Positions 21,195 to 34,500 of a stretch of DNA of 64,000 nt are shown here, piece by piece. The DNA lies in the NCBI GenBank assembly GCA_037176725.1, contig JAZBRS010000023.1:28701001-28765000 (forward strand). The letters run 5' to 3'. Each line of letters begins with the position of its first letter. The stretch's first letter is position 1. Source of the DNA: Posidonia oceanica. Its lineage: Eukaryota > Streptophyta > Magnoliopsida > Alismatales > Posidoniaceae. The position numbers and the translations under genes were made by a program. Below the pieces are notes generated by a model. That model ran no database searches. It saw nothing but the letters and a program-made list of their open reading frames with translations, and was not told the DNA's origin.

Positions 21195-22654
21195 CTATCC
21201 AACTCCGCGTTTTGTCACCGACATGCTTCTCGGTTGACGAACTCGCTATCCAGCTCCGCGTTTTGTCACCGACTTGCTTCTTGGTTGACGAACTCGCTAT
21301 CCAGCTCCGCGTCTTGTCACCGATTTGCTTCTCGGTTGACGAACTCGCTATCCAGCTCTACGTTTTGTTACCGACATGCTTCTCGGTTAACGAACTCGCT
21401 ATCCAGTTCCACGTTTTGTCATCGATTTGCTTCTCGGTTGACGAACTCGCTATCCAGCTCCGCGTTTTGTCACCGACTTGCTTCTCGGTTGACAAACTCG
21501 CTATCCAGCTCCTCGTTTTGTCATCGACTTCCTTGTCGGTTGACAAACTCGCTATCCAGCTCCGTGTTTTGTCATCGACTTGCTTCTCGGTTGACGAACT
21601 CGCTATCCAGCTCCGCGTTTTGTCATCGAGTTGCTTGTCGGTTGACAAACTCACTATCCAGCTGCGTGTTCTGTCACCGACATGCTTCTCGGTTGACAAA
21701 CTCGCTATCCGACTCCGCGTTTTGTCACCGACTTGCTTGTCGGTTGACAAACTCGCTATTCAGCTCCGCGTTTTGTCACCGACTTGATTCTCGGTTGACA
21801 AACTTGCTATCCAGCTCCGCGTTTTGTCACCGACATGTTTCTCGGTTGACAAACTTGCTATCCAGCTCCGCGTTTTGTCACCAACCTGCTTCTCGGTTGA
21901 CAAACTCGCTATCCAGCTCCGCGTTTTGTTATCGACTTGCTTCTCGGTTGACAAACTCGCTATTCAGCTCCGCGTTTTGTCACCGACATGCTTCTCGGTT
22001 GACAAACTCGCTATCCAGCTCCGCGTTTTGTCACCGGCATGCTTCTTGATTGACAAATTCGCTATCCAGCTCCGCGTTTTGTCACCGGCATGCTTCTCGG
22101 TTGACAAACTCGCTATCCAGCTCCGCGTTTTGTCACCGACTTGCTTCTCGGTTGACAAACTCGCTATTTAGCTCCGCGTTTTGTCACTGACTTGCTTCTC
22201 GGTTGACAAACTTGCTATCCAGCTCCGCGTTTTGTCACCGACATGTTTCTCGGTTGACAAACTCGCTATCCAGCTCCTCGTTTTGTCACCGACATGCTTC
22301 TTGGTTGACAAACTCGCTATCCAGCTCCGCGTTTTGTCACCGACTTGCTTCTCGGTTGACAAACTCGCTATTTAGCTCCGCGTTTTGTCACTGACTTGCT
22401 TCTCGGTTGACAAACTTGCTATCCAGCTCCGCGTTTTGTCACCGACTTGTTTCTCGGTTGACAAACTTGCTATCCAGCTCCGCGTTTTTTCACCGACATA
22501 CTTCTTGGTTGACAAACTCGCTATCTAGCTCCGCGTTTTGTCACCGACATGCTTCTCGGTTGACAAACTCGCTATCCAGCTCTGTGTTTGGTTACCGACT
22601 TGTTTCTCGATTGACGAACTCGCTATCCAGCTCCACGTTTCGTCACCGACATTG

Positions 22655-25600
22655 CTTCTCGGTTGACAAACTCGTTATCCAGCTCTGCGTTTTGTCACCG
22701 ACATGCTTCTCGATTGACATACTCGCTATCCAACTCCGCGTTTTGTCATCGGCATGCTTATCGGTCGACAAATTCGCTATCCAGCTCCGCATTTTGTCAT
22801 CGACTTGCTTCTTGGTTGACAAACTCGCTATCCAGCTACGCGTTTTGTCACCGACATGCTTCTCAGTTGACAAACTTGCTATCCAGCTCCGCGTTTTGTC
22901 ACCGACTTGCTTCTCGATTGACAAATTCGCTATTCAGCTTCGCGTTTTGTCACCGACTTGCTTCTCGGTTGACAAACTTGCTATCTAGCTCCGTGTTTTG
23001 TCACCGACATGTTTCTCGGTTGACAAACTTGCTATCCAGCTACGCGTTTTGTCACCGACATGCTTCTAGGTTGACAAACTCGCTATCTAGCTCCGCGATT
23101 TGTCACCGACATGTTTCTCGATTGACATACTCGCTATCTAACTCCGCGTTTTGTCACCGGCATGCTTCTCGATTGACAAACTCGCTATCCAGCTCTGCGT
23201 TTTGTCATCGACATGCTTCTCGGTTGAAAAACTCGCTATCCAGCTCTGCGTTTTGTCACCGACTTGCTTCTCGATTGACAAACTCGCTATTCAGCTCCGT
23301 GTTTTGTCACTGACTTGCTTCTCGGTTGACGAACTCGCTACCAGTTCCGTGTTTTGTCAGCGACTTGCTTCTCGGTTGACAAACTCGCTATCCAGCTCTG
23401 CGTTTTGTCACCAACTTGCTTCTCGGTTGACAAACTCTCTATTAAGCTCCGCGTTTTGTCACCGACTTGCTTGTCGGTTGACAAACTTGCTATCCAGCTT
23501 TGCGTTTTGTTACCGACTTGCTTCTCGGTTGACAAACTTGCTATCCAGCTCCGTGTTCTGTCACTGACATGTTTCTCGGTTGACAAACTTGCTATCCAGC
23601 TCCGCGTTTTGTCACCGACATGCTTCTCGGTTGACAAACTCGCTATCCAGTTCCGCGTTTTGTCACCGACATGCTTCTCGATTGACATACTCGCTAACCA
23701 ACTCCGCGTTTTGTCACCGGCATGCTTCTCGGTTGACAAAGTCGTTATCCAGCTCCGCGTTTTGTCACCGATATGCTTCTCTGTTGACAAACTCGCTATC
23801 CAGCTCCGCGTTTTGTCACCGACTTGCTTCTCGGTTGACAAACTCGCAATTCAGCTCCGCGTTTTGTCACCGACTTGCTTTTCGATTGACAAACTTGCTA
23901 CCCAGCTCCGCGTTTTGTCACCGACATGTTTCTCAAGTGATAAACTTGCTATCCAGCTCCGCGTTTTGTCACCGACCTGCTTCTCGGTTGACAAACTCGC
24001 TATCCAGCTCTGCGTTTTGTTATCGACTTGCTTCTCGGTTGACAAACTCGCTATCTAGCTCCGCGTTTTGTCACCGACATGCTTCTCGGTTGACAAACTC
24101 GCTATCCAGCTCCACGTTTTGTCATCGACATGCTTCTCGGTCGACAAATTCGCTATCCAGCTCCGCGTTTTGTCACCGACTTGTTTCTCGGTTGACAAAC
24201 TCGCTATTTAGCTCCGCGTTTTGTCATCGACATTGCTTCTCGGTTAACAAACTCGCTATCCAGCTCCGCGTTTTGTCACTGACATGCTTCTCGGTCGACA
24301 AATTCGCTATCTAGCTCCACGTTTTGTCATCGAAATGCTTCTCGGTCGACAAACTCGCTATTCAGCTCTGCGTTTTGTCACCGACTTGCTTCTCGGTCGA
24401 CAAACTCGCTATCTAGCTCCGCGTTTTGTCACCGACTTGCTTCTCGGTCGACAAACTCGCTCTCCAGCTCCTAGTTTTGTTACCGACTTGCGTCTCGATC
24501 GGTGAACTCGCTATCCTGCTCCGTGTTTTGTCACCGACTTGCTTCTCGGTCGACGAACTTCCTGTCCAGCTCCGCGTTTTGTCACCGACATGCTTCTCGG
24601 TTGACAAACTCGCTGTCCAGCTCTGCGTTATGTCTTCGACATGTTTCTCGGTTGACGAACTCGCTATTCAGCTCCGCGTTCTGTCACCGACATGCTTTTC
24701 GGTTGACAAACTCGCTATCCAGTTCCGCGTTCTGTCACCGACATGCTTCTCGGTTGACAAACTCGCTATCCAGTTCTTTGTTTTGTCACCGACATGCTTT
24801 CGGTTGACAAACTCGCAATGCAGCTGCGCGTTTTGTCACCGGCATGCTTCTCGGTTGACAAATTCGCTATCCAGCTCCGCGTTTTATCACCGACATGCTT
24901 CTCGGTTGACAGACTCGCTATCCAGCTCCGCGTTTGTCACCGACTTGCTTCTTGGTTGACAAACTCGCTATCCAGCTCCACGTTTTGTCACCGACATGCT
25001 TCTTGGTAGACAAACTCGCTATCCAGCTCCGCGTTTTGTCACCGACATGTTTCTCGGTTGACAAACTTGCTATCTAGCTCCGCGTTGTCACCGACATGCT
25101 TCTCGGTTGACAAACTCGCTATCCAGCTCCGCATTTTGTCACCGACTTGTTTCTCGGTTGACAAACTCGCTATCAAGCTCCACGTTTTGTCACCGACATT
25201 GCGTCTCGGTTGACAAACTCGCTATCCAGCTCCACGTTGTTACCGACTTGCTTCTCGGTTGATAAATTCGTTATCCAGCTCCGCGTTTTGTCACCGACTT
25301 GCTTCTAGGTTGACAAAATCGCTATCCAGTTTCGCGTTTTGTCATCGACTTGCTTCTCGGTTGACGAACCCGCTATCCAGCTCTGTGTTTTGTCACCGAC
25401 TTGCTTCTCGGTTGACGAACTCGCTATCCTTCTCCGTGTTTTGTTACCGACTTGCTTTTCGGTTGACGAACTCGCTATCCAGTTTCGCGTTTTGTCATCG
25501 ACTTGCTTTTCGGTTGACAAACACCCTATCCAGCTCTGCGTTTTGTCACCAACTTGCTTCTTGATTGACAAACTCGCTATTTAGCTCCGCGTTTTGTCAT

Positions 25601-28600
25601 CGACTTGCTTGTCGGTTGACAAACTTGCTATCCAGCTTCGCGTTTTGTCACCGACTTGCTTGTCAGTTGACAAACTCGCTATTCAGCTCCGCATTTTGTC
25701 ACCGACTTGCTTCTCGGTTGACAAACTCGCTATCCAGCTCTGCGTTTTATCACCGACATGCTTCTCGGTTGACAAACTCGCTATCCAGCTCCGCGTTTTG
25801 TCACCGACTTGCTTCTTGGTGGACAAACTCGCTATTCCGCTCAGCGTTTTATCATCGACTTGCTTCTCGGTAGACAAACTCGCTATCCAGCTCCGCGTTT
25901 TGTTATCGACTTGCTTCTCGGTTGACAAACTCGCTATTCAGCTCCGCGTTTTGTCACCGACATGCTTCTCGGTTAACAAACTCGCTATCCAGCTCCGCGT
26001 TTTGTCACCGACTTGCTTCTTGGTGGACAAACTCGCTATTCCGCTCCGCGTTTTATCATCGACTTGCTTCTCGGTAGACAAACTCGCTATCCAGCTCCGC
26101 GTTTTGTTATCGACTTGCTTCTCGGTTGATAAACTTGCTATTCAGCTCCGCGTTTTGTCACCGACATGCTTCTTGGTTGACAAATTCGCTATCCAGCTCC
26201 GCGTTTTGTCACCGGCATGCTTCTCGGTTGACAAACTCGCTATCCAGCTCCGCATTTTGTCACCGACATGCTTCTCGGTTGACAAACTCGCTATTTAGCT
26301 CCGCGTTTCGTCACTGACTTGCTTCTCGGTTGACAAACTTGCTATCCAGCTCCGCGTTTTGTCACCGACATGTTTCTCGGTTGACAAACTCGCTATCCAG
26401 CTCCGCGTTTTGTCACCGACATGCTTCTTGGTTGACAAACTCGCTATCCAGCTCCGCGTTTTGTTATCGACTTGCTTCTCGGTCGACAAACTCGCTATCT
26501 AGCTCCGCGTTTTGTCACTGAGTTGCTTCTCGGTCGACAAACTCGCTATCCAGCTCCGCGTTTTGTCGCCAGCTTGCTTCTCGGTCAATGAACTCGTTAT
26601 CCAGCTCCGTTTTTTGTCACTGTCATGCTTCTCGGTCGACAAACTCGCTATCCAGTTACACGTTTTGTCATCGAATTGCTTCTCGGTCGACAAACTCACT
26701 ATCCAGCTCTGCGTTTTGTCACCGACTTGCTTCTCGGTCGACAAACTCGCTATCTAGCTCCGCATTTTGTCACTGACATGCTTCTTTGTCGACAAACTCG
26801 CTATTCAGCTCCACGTTTTATCACAGAAATGCTTCTTGGTCGACAAACTCGCTATCCAGCTCCGCGTTTTGTCATCGACTTGCTTCTCGGTCGACAAACT
26901 CGCTATCTAGCTCCGCGTTTTGTCATCGACTTGCTTTTCGGTCGACAAACTCGCTATCCAGCTCCTCGTTTTGTTACCGACTTGCTTCTCGGTCGATAAA
27001 CTCGCTATCCAGCTCCGTATTTTGTCACCGACTTGCTTCTCGGTCGACGAACTCGCTGTCCAGCTCCGCGTTTTGTCACCGACTTGCTTCTCGGTCGACG
27101 AACTCGCTGTCCAGCTCCGCGTTTTGTCACCGACTTGCTTCTCGGTTGACAAACTCGCTGTCCAGCTCTGCGTTTTGTCATCGACAGGTTTCTTGGTTGA
27201 CAAACTCACTATTCAGCTCCGCGTTTTGTCACCGACTTGCTTCTCGGTTGACAAACTCGCTATTTAGCTCCGCGTTATGTCACCGACATGCTTCTCGGTT
27301 GACAAACTCGCTATCCAGCTCCACGTTGTCACCGAATTGCTTCTCGGTTGACAAAATCGCTATCCAGTTCCGCGTTTTGTCATCGACTTGCTTCTCGGTT
27401 GATGAACTCGCTATCCAGCTCTGTGTTTTGTCACCGACTTGCTTCTCGGTTGACGAACTCGCTATCCAGCTCCGTGTTTTGTCGCCGACTTGCTTCTCGG
27501 TTGACAAACTCGCTACCAGTTCCGCGTTTTGTCAGCGACTTGCTTCTCGGTTTACAAACTCGCTATCCAGCTCCGCGTTTTGTCACCAACTTCCTTCTCG
27601 GTTGACAAACTCTCTATTAAGCTCTGCGTTTTGTCACCGACTTGCTTGTCGGTTGACAAACTTGCTATCCAGCTTCGCGTTTTGTTACCGACTTGCTTCT
27701 CGGTTGACAAACTTGCTATCCAGCTCCGTGTTCTGTCACTAACATGTTTCTCGGTTGACAAACTTGCTATCCAGCTCCGCGTTTTGTCACCGACATGCTT
27801 CTCGGTTGACAAACTTGCTATCCAGTTCCGCGTTTTGTCACCGACATGCTTCTCGATTGACATACTCGCTAACCAACTCCGCGTTTTGTCACCGGCATGC
27901 TTCTCGGTTGACAAAGTCGTTATCCAGCTCCGCGTTTTGTCACCGATATGCTTCTCTGTTGACAAACTCGCTATCCAGCTCCGCGTTTTGTCACCGACTT
28001 GCTTCTCGGTTGACAAACTCGCTATTCAGCTCCGCGTTTTGTCATCGACTTGCTTTTCGGTTGACAAACTTGCTATCCAGCTCCGCGTTTTGTCACCAAC
28101 TTGCTTCTCGGTTGACAAACTCGCTATTCAGCTCCGCGTTTTGTCACCGACATGTTTCTTGGTTGACAAATTTGCTATCCAGCTCCGCGTTTTGTTATCG
28201 ACTTGCTTCTCGGTTGACAAACTCGCTATCTAGCTCCACGTTTTGTCACCGACATGCTTCTCGGTTGACAAACTCGCTATCCAGCTCCACGTTTTGTCAC
28301 CGACATGCTTCTCGGTCGACAAATTCGCTATCCAGCTCCGCGTTTTGTCACCGACTTGTTTCTCGGTTGACAAACTCGCTATTTAGCTCCGCGTTTTGTC
28401 ATCGACATTGCTTCTCGGTTAACAAACTCGCTATCCAGCTCCGCGTTTTGTCACTGAAATGCTTCTCGGTCGACAAACTCGCTATCTAGCTCCACGTTTT
28501 GTCATCGAAATGCTTCTCGGTCGACAAACTCGCTATTCAGCTCTGCGTTTTGTCACCGACTTGCTTCTCGGTCGACAAACTCGCTATCTAGCTCCGCGTT

Positions 28601-31503
28601 TTGTCACCGACTTGCTTCTCGGTCGACAAACTCGCTCTCCAGCTCCTAGTTTTGTTACCGACTTGCGTCTCGATCGGTGAACTCGCTATCCTGCTCCGTG
28701 TTTTGTCACCGACTTGCTTCTCGGTCGACGAACTTCCTGTCCAGCTCCGCGTTTTGTCACCGACATGCTTCTCGGTTGACAAACTCGCTGTCCAGCTCTG
28801 CGTTATGTCTTCGACATGTTTCTCGGTTGACGAACTCGCTATTCAGCTCCGCGTTCTGTCACCGACATGCTTTTCGGTTGACAAACTCGCTATCCAGTTC
28901 CGCGTTCTGTCACCGACATGCTTCTCGGTTGACAAACTCGCTATCCAGTTCTGCGTTTTGTCACCGACATGCTTTCGGTTGACAAACTCGCAATGCAGCT
29001 GCGCGTTTTGTCACCGGCATGCTTTTCGGTTGACAAATTCGCTATCCAGCTCCGCGTTTTGTCACCGACATGCTTCTCGGTTGACAGACTCGCTATCCAG
29101 CTCCGCGTTTTGTCACCGACGTGCTTCTCGGTTGACAAACTCGCTATCCAGCTCCACGTTTTGTCACCGACATGTTTCTTGGTTGACAAACTCGCTATCC
29201 AGCTCCGCGTTTTGTTATCGACTTGTTTCTCGGTTGGCAAACTCGCTATTCAGCTCCGCGTTTTGTCACCGACATGCTTCTTGGTTGACAAATTCGCTAT
29301 TCAGCTCCGCGTTTTGTCACCGGCATGCTTCTCGGTTGACAAACTCGCTATCCAGCTCCGCGTTTTGTCACCGACATGCTTCTCGGTTGACAAACTCGCT
29401 ATTTAGCTCCGCGTTTTGTCACTGACTTGCTTTTCGGTTGACGAACTTGCTATCCAGCTCCGCGTTTTGTCACCGACATGTTTCTCGGTTGACAAACTCG
29501 CTATCCAGCTTCGCGTTTTGTCACCGACATGCTTCTTCGTTGACGAACTCGCTATCCAGCTTCGCGTTTTGTCACCGACATGCTTCTTCGTTGACGAACT
29601 CGCTATCCAGCTTCGCGTTTTGTCACCGACATGCTTTTCGGTCGACAAACTCGCTATTCAGCTCCGCGTTTTGTCACCGAGTTGCTTCTCGGTCGACAAA
29701 CTCGCTATCTAGCTCCGCGTTTTGTCACCGAGTTGCTTCTCGGTCGACAAACTCGCTATTCAGCTCCGCGTTTTGTCACCGACATGCTTCTTGGTTGACA
29801 AATTCGCTATCCAGCTCCGCGTTTTGTCACCGGCATGCTTCTCGGTTGACAAACTCGCTATCCAGCTCCGCGTTTTGTCACCGACATGCTTCTTAGTTGA
29901 CAAACTCGCTATTTAGCTTCGCGTTTTGTCACTGACTTGCTTCTCGATTGACAAACTTGCTATCCAGCTCCGCGTTTTGTCACCGACATGTTTCTCGGTT
30001 GACAAACTCGCTATCCAGCTCCGCGTTTTGTCAACGACTTGCTTCTCGGTTGACAAACTCGCTATCCAGCTCCGCGTTTTGTCACTGACTTGCTTCTCGG
30101 TTGACAAACTTGCTATCCAGCTCCGCGTTTTGTCACCGACATGTTTCTCGGTTGACAAACTTGCTATCTAGCTCCGCGTTGTCACCGACATGCTTCTCGG
30201 TTGACAAACTCGCTATCCAGCTCCGCGTTTTGTCACCGACTTGTTTCTCGGTTGACAAACTTGCTATCTAGCTCCACGTTTTGTCACCGACATTGCGTCT
30301 CGGTTGACAAACTCGCTATCCAGCTCCACGTTGTTACCGACTTGCTTCTCGGTTGATAAATTCGTTATCCAGCTCCGCGTTTTGTCACCGACTTCAAAAT
30401 CGCTATCCAGTTTCGCGTTTTGTCATCGACTTGCTTCTCGGTTGACGAACCCGCTATCCAGCTCCGTATTTTGTCACCGACTTGCTTCTCGGTTGACGAA
30501 CTCGCTATCCTTCTCCGTGTTTTGTTACCGACTTGCTTTTCGGTTGACGAACTCGCTATCCAGTTTCGCGTTGTCATCGACTTGCTTTTCGGTTGACAAA
30601 CACCCTATCCAGCTCTGCGTTTTGTCACCAACTTGCTTCTCGATTGACAAACTCGCTATTTAGCTCCGCGTTTTGTCATCGACTTGCTTGTCGGTTGACA
30701 AACTTGCTATCCAGCTTCGCGTTTTGTCACCGACTTGCTTGTCAGTTGACAAACTCGCTATTCAGCTCCGCGTTTTGTCACCGACTTGCTTCTCGGTTGA
30801 CAAACTCGCTATCCAGCTCTACGTTTTATCACCGACATGCTTCTCGGTTGACAAACTCGCTATCCAGCTCCGCGAATTTGTCACCGACTTGCTTCTTGGT
30901 GGACAAACTCGCTATTCCGCTCAGCGTTTTATCATCGACTTGCTTCTCGGTAAACGAACTCGCTATCCAGCTCCGCGTTTTGTTATCGACTTGCTTCTCG
31001 GTTGACAAACTCGCTATTCAGCTCCGCGTTTTGTCACCGACATGCTTCTCGGTTAACAAACTCGCTATCCAGCTCCGCGTTTTGTCACTGACTTGCTTCT
31101 TGGTGGACAAACTCGCTATTCCGCTCTGCGTTTTATCATCGACTTGCTTCTCGGTAGACAAACTCGCTATCCAGTTCCGCGTTTTGTTATCGACTTGCTT
31201 CTCGGTTGACAAACTCGCTATTTAGCTCCGCGTTTTGTCACCGACATGCTTCTTGGTTGACAAATTCGCTATCCAGCTCCGCGTTTTGTCACCGGCATGC
31301 TTCTCGGTTGACAAACTCGCTATCCAGCTCCTCGTTTTGTCACCGACATGCTTCTCGGTTGACAAACTCGCTATTTAGCTCCGCGTTTTGTCACTGACTT
31401 GCTTCTCGATTGACAAACTTGCTATCCAGCTCCGCGTTTTGTCACCGACATGTTTCTCGGTTGACAAACTCGCTATCCAGCTCCGCGTTTTGTCACCGAC
31501 ATG
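22655..31503. repeat. higher-order repeat, copy 1 of 8.85 kb
   Basis: This segment of the array recurs immediately downstream, shifted by 8849-8850 bases. Shared private variants include a monomer with a 13-base deletion (junction 30394/30395, again at 39244/39245) and a CGCGAATTTG insertion (30871, again at 39721). One monomer gain (offset 8900-8901 around 27.5-28.6 kb) is later balanced by a loss. Confidence 0.9.
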
Positions 31504-34500
31504 CTTCTCGGTTGACAAACTCGTTATCCAGCTCTGCGTTTTGTCACCGACATGCTTCTCGATTGACATACTCGCTATCCAACTCCGCGTTTTGTCATCG
31601 GCATGCTTATCGGTCGACAAATTCGCTATCCAGCTCCGCATTTTGTCATCGACTTGCTTCTTGGTTGACAAACTCGCTATCCAGCTACGCGTTTTGTCAC
31701 CGACATGCTTCTCAGTTGACAAACTTGCTATCCAGCTCCGCGTTTTGTCACCGACTTGCTTCTCGATTGACAAATTCGCTATTCAGCTTCGCGTTTTGTC
31801 ACCGACTTGCTTCTCGGTTGACAAACTTGCTATCTAGCTCCGTGTTTTGTCACCGACATGTTTCTCGGTTGACAAACTTGCTATCCAGCTACGCGTTTTG
31901 TCACCGACATGCTTCTAGGTTGACAAACTCGCTATCTAGCTCCGCGATTTGTCACCGACATGTTTCTCGATTGACATACTCGCTATCTAACTCCGCGTTT
32001 TGTCACCGGCATGCTTCTCGGTTGACAAACTCGCTATCCAGCTCTGCGTTTTGTCATCGACATGTTTCTCGGTTGAAAAACTCGCTATCCAGCTCTGCGT
32101 TTTGTCACCGACTTGCTTCTCGATTGACAAACTCGCTATTCAGCTCCGTGTTTTGTCACTGACTTGCTTCTCGGTTGACGAACTCGCTACCAGTTCCGTG
32201 TTTTGTCAGCGACTTGCTTCTCGGTTGACAAACTCGCTATCCAGCTCCGCGTTTTGTCACCAACTTGCTTCTCGGTTGACAAACTCTCTATTAAGCTCCG
32301 CGTTTTGTCACCGACTTGCTTGTCGGTTGACAAACTTGCTATCCAGCTTCGCGTTTTGTTACCGACTTGCTTCTCGGTTGACAAACTTGCTATCCAGCTC
32401 CGTGTTCTGTCACTGACATGTTTCTCGGTTGACAAACTTGCTATCCAGCTCCGCGTTTTGTCACCGACATGCTTCTCGGTTGACAAACTCGCTATCCAGT
32501 TCCGCGTTTTGTCACCGACATGCTTCTCGATTGACATACTCGCTAACCAACTCCGCGTTTTGTCACCGGCATGCTTCTCGGTTGACAAAGTCGTTATCCA
32601 GCTCCGCGTTTTGTCACCGATATGCTTCTCTGTTGACAAACTCGCTATCCAGCTCCGCGTTTTGTCACCGACTTGCTTCTCGGTTGACAAACTCGCAATT
32701 CAGCTCCGCGTTTTGTCACCGACTTGCTTTTCGATTGACAAACTTGCTACCCAGCTCCGCGTTTTGTCACCGACATGTTTCTCAAGTGATAAACTTGCTA
32801 TCCAGCTCCGCGTTTTGTCACCGACCTGCTTCTCGGTTGACAAACTCGCTATCCAGCTCTGCGTTTTGTTATCGACTTGCTTCTCGGTTGACAAACTCGC
32901 TATCTAGCTCCGCGTTTTGTCACCGACATGCTTCTCGGTTGACAAACTCGCTATCCAGCTCCACGTTTTGTCATCGACATGCTTCTCGGTCGACAAATTC
33001 GCTATTCAGCTCCGCGTTTTGTCACCGACTTGTTTCTCGGTTGACAAACTCGCTATTTAGCTCCGCGTTTTGTCATCGACATTGCTTCTCGGTTAACAAA
33101 CTCGCTATCCAGCTCCGCGTTTTGTCACTGACATGCTTCTCGGTCGACAAATTCGCTATCTAGCTCCACGTTTTGTCATCGAAATGCTTCTCGGTCGACA
33201 AACTCGCTATTCAGCTCTGCGTTTTGTCACCGACTTGCTTCTCGGTCGACAAACTCGCTATCTAGCTCCGCGTTTTGTCACCGACTTGCTTCTCGGTCGA
33301 CAAACTCGCTCTCCAGCTCCTAGTTTTGTTACCGACTTGCGTCTCGATCGGTGAACTCGCTATCCTGCTCCGTGTTTTGTCACCGACTTGCTTCTCGGTC
33401 GACGAACTTCCTGTCCAGCTCCGCGTTTTGTCACCGACATGCTTCTCGGTTGACAAACTCGCTGTCCAGCTCTGCGTTATGTCTTCGACATGTTTCTCGG
33501 TTGACGAACTCGCTATTCAGCTCCGCGTTCTGTCACCGACATGCTTTTCGGTTGACAAACTCGCTATCCAGTTCCGCGTTCTGTCACCGACATGCTTCTC
33601 GGTTGACAAACTCGCTATCCAGTTCTTTGTTTTGTCACCGACATGCTTTCGGTTGACAAACTCGCAATGCAGCTGCGCGTTTTGTCACCGGCATGCTTCT
33701 CGGTTGACAAATTCGCTATCCAGCTCCGCGTTTTGTCACCGACATGCTTCTCGGTTGACAGACTCGCTATCCAGCTCCGCGTTTGTCACCGACTTGCTTC
33801 TCGGTTGACAAACTCGCTATCCAGCTCCACGTTTTGTCACCGACATGCTTCTTGGTGGACAAACTCGCTATCCAGCTCCGCGTTTTGTCACCGACATGTT
33901 TCTCGGTTGACAAACTTGCTATCTAGCTCCGCGTTGTCACCGACATGCTTCTCGGTTGACAAACTCGCTATCCAGCTCCGCATTTTGTCACCGACTTGTT
34001 TCTCGGTTGACAAACTCGCTATCTAGCTCCACGTTTTGTCACCGACATTGCGTCTCGGTTGACAAACTCGCTATCCAGCTCCACGTTGTTACCGACTTGC
34101 TTCTCGGTTGATAAATTCGTTATCCAGCTCCGCGTTTTGTCACCGACTTGCTTCTAGGTTGACAAAATCGCTATCCAGTTTCGCGTTTTGTCATCGACTT
34201 GCTTCTCGGTTGACGAACCCGCTATCCAGCTCTGTGTTTTGTCACCGACGTGCTTCTCGGTTGACGAACTCGCTATCCTTCTCCGTGTTTTGTTACCGAC
34301 TTGCTTTTCGGTTGACGAACTCGCTATCCAGTTTCGCGTTTTGTCATCGACTTGCTTTTCGGTTGACAAACACCCTATCCAGCTCTGCGTTTTGTCACCA
34401 ACTTGCTTCTCGATTGACAAACTCGCTATTTAGCTCCGCGTTTTGTCATCGACTTGCTTGTCGGTTGACAAACTTGCTATCCAGCTTCGCGTTTTGTCAC

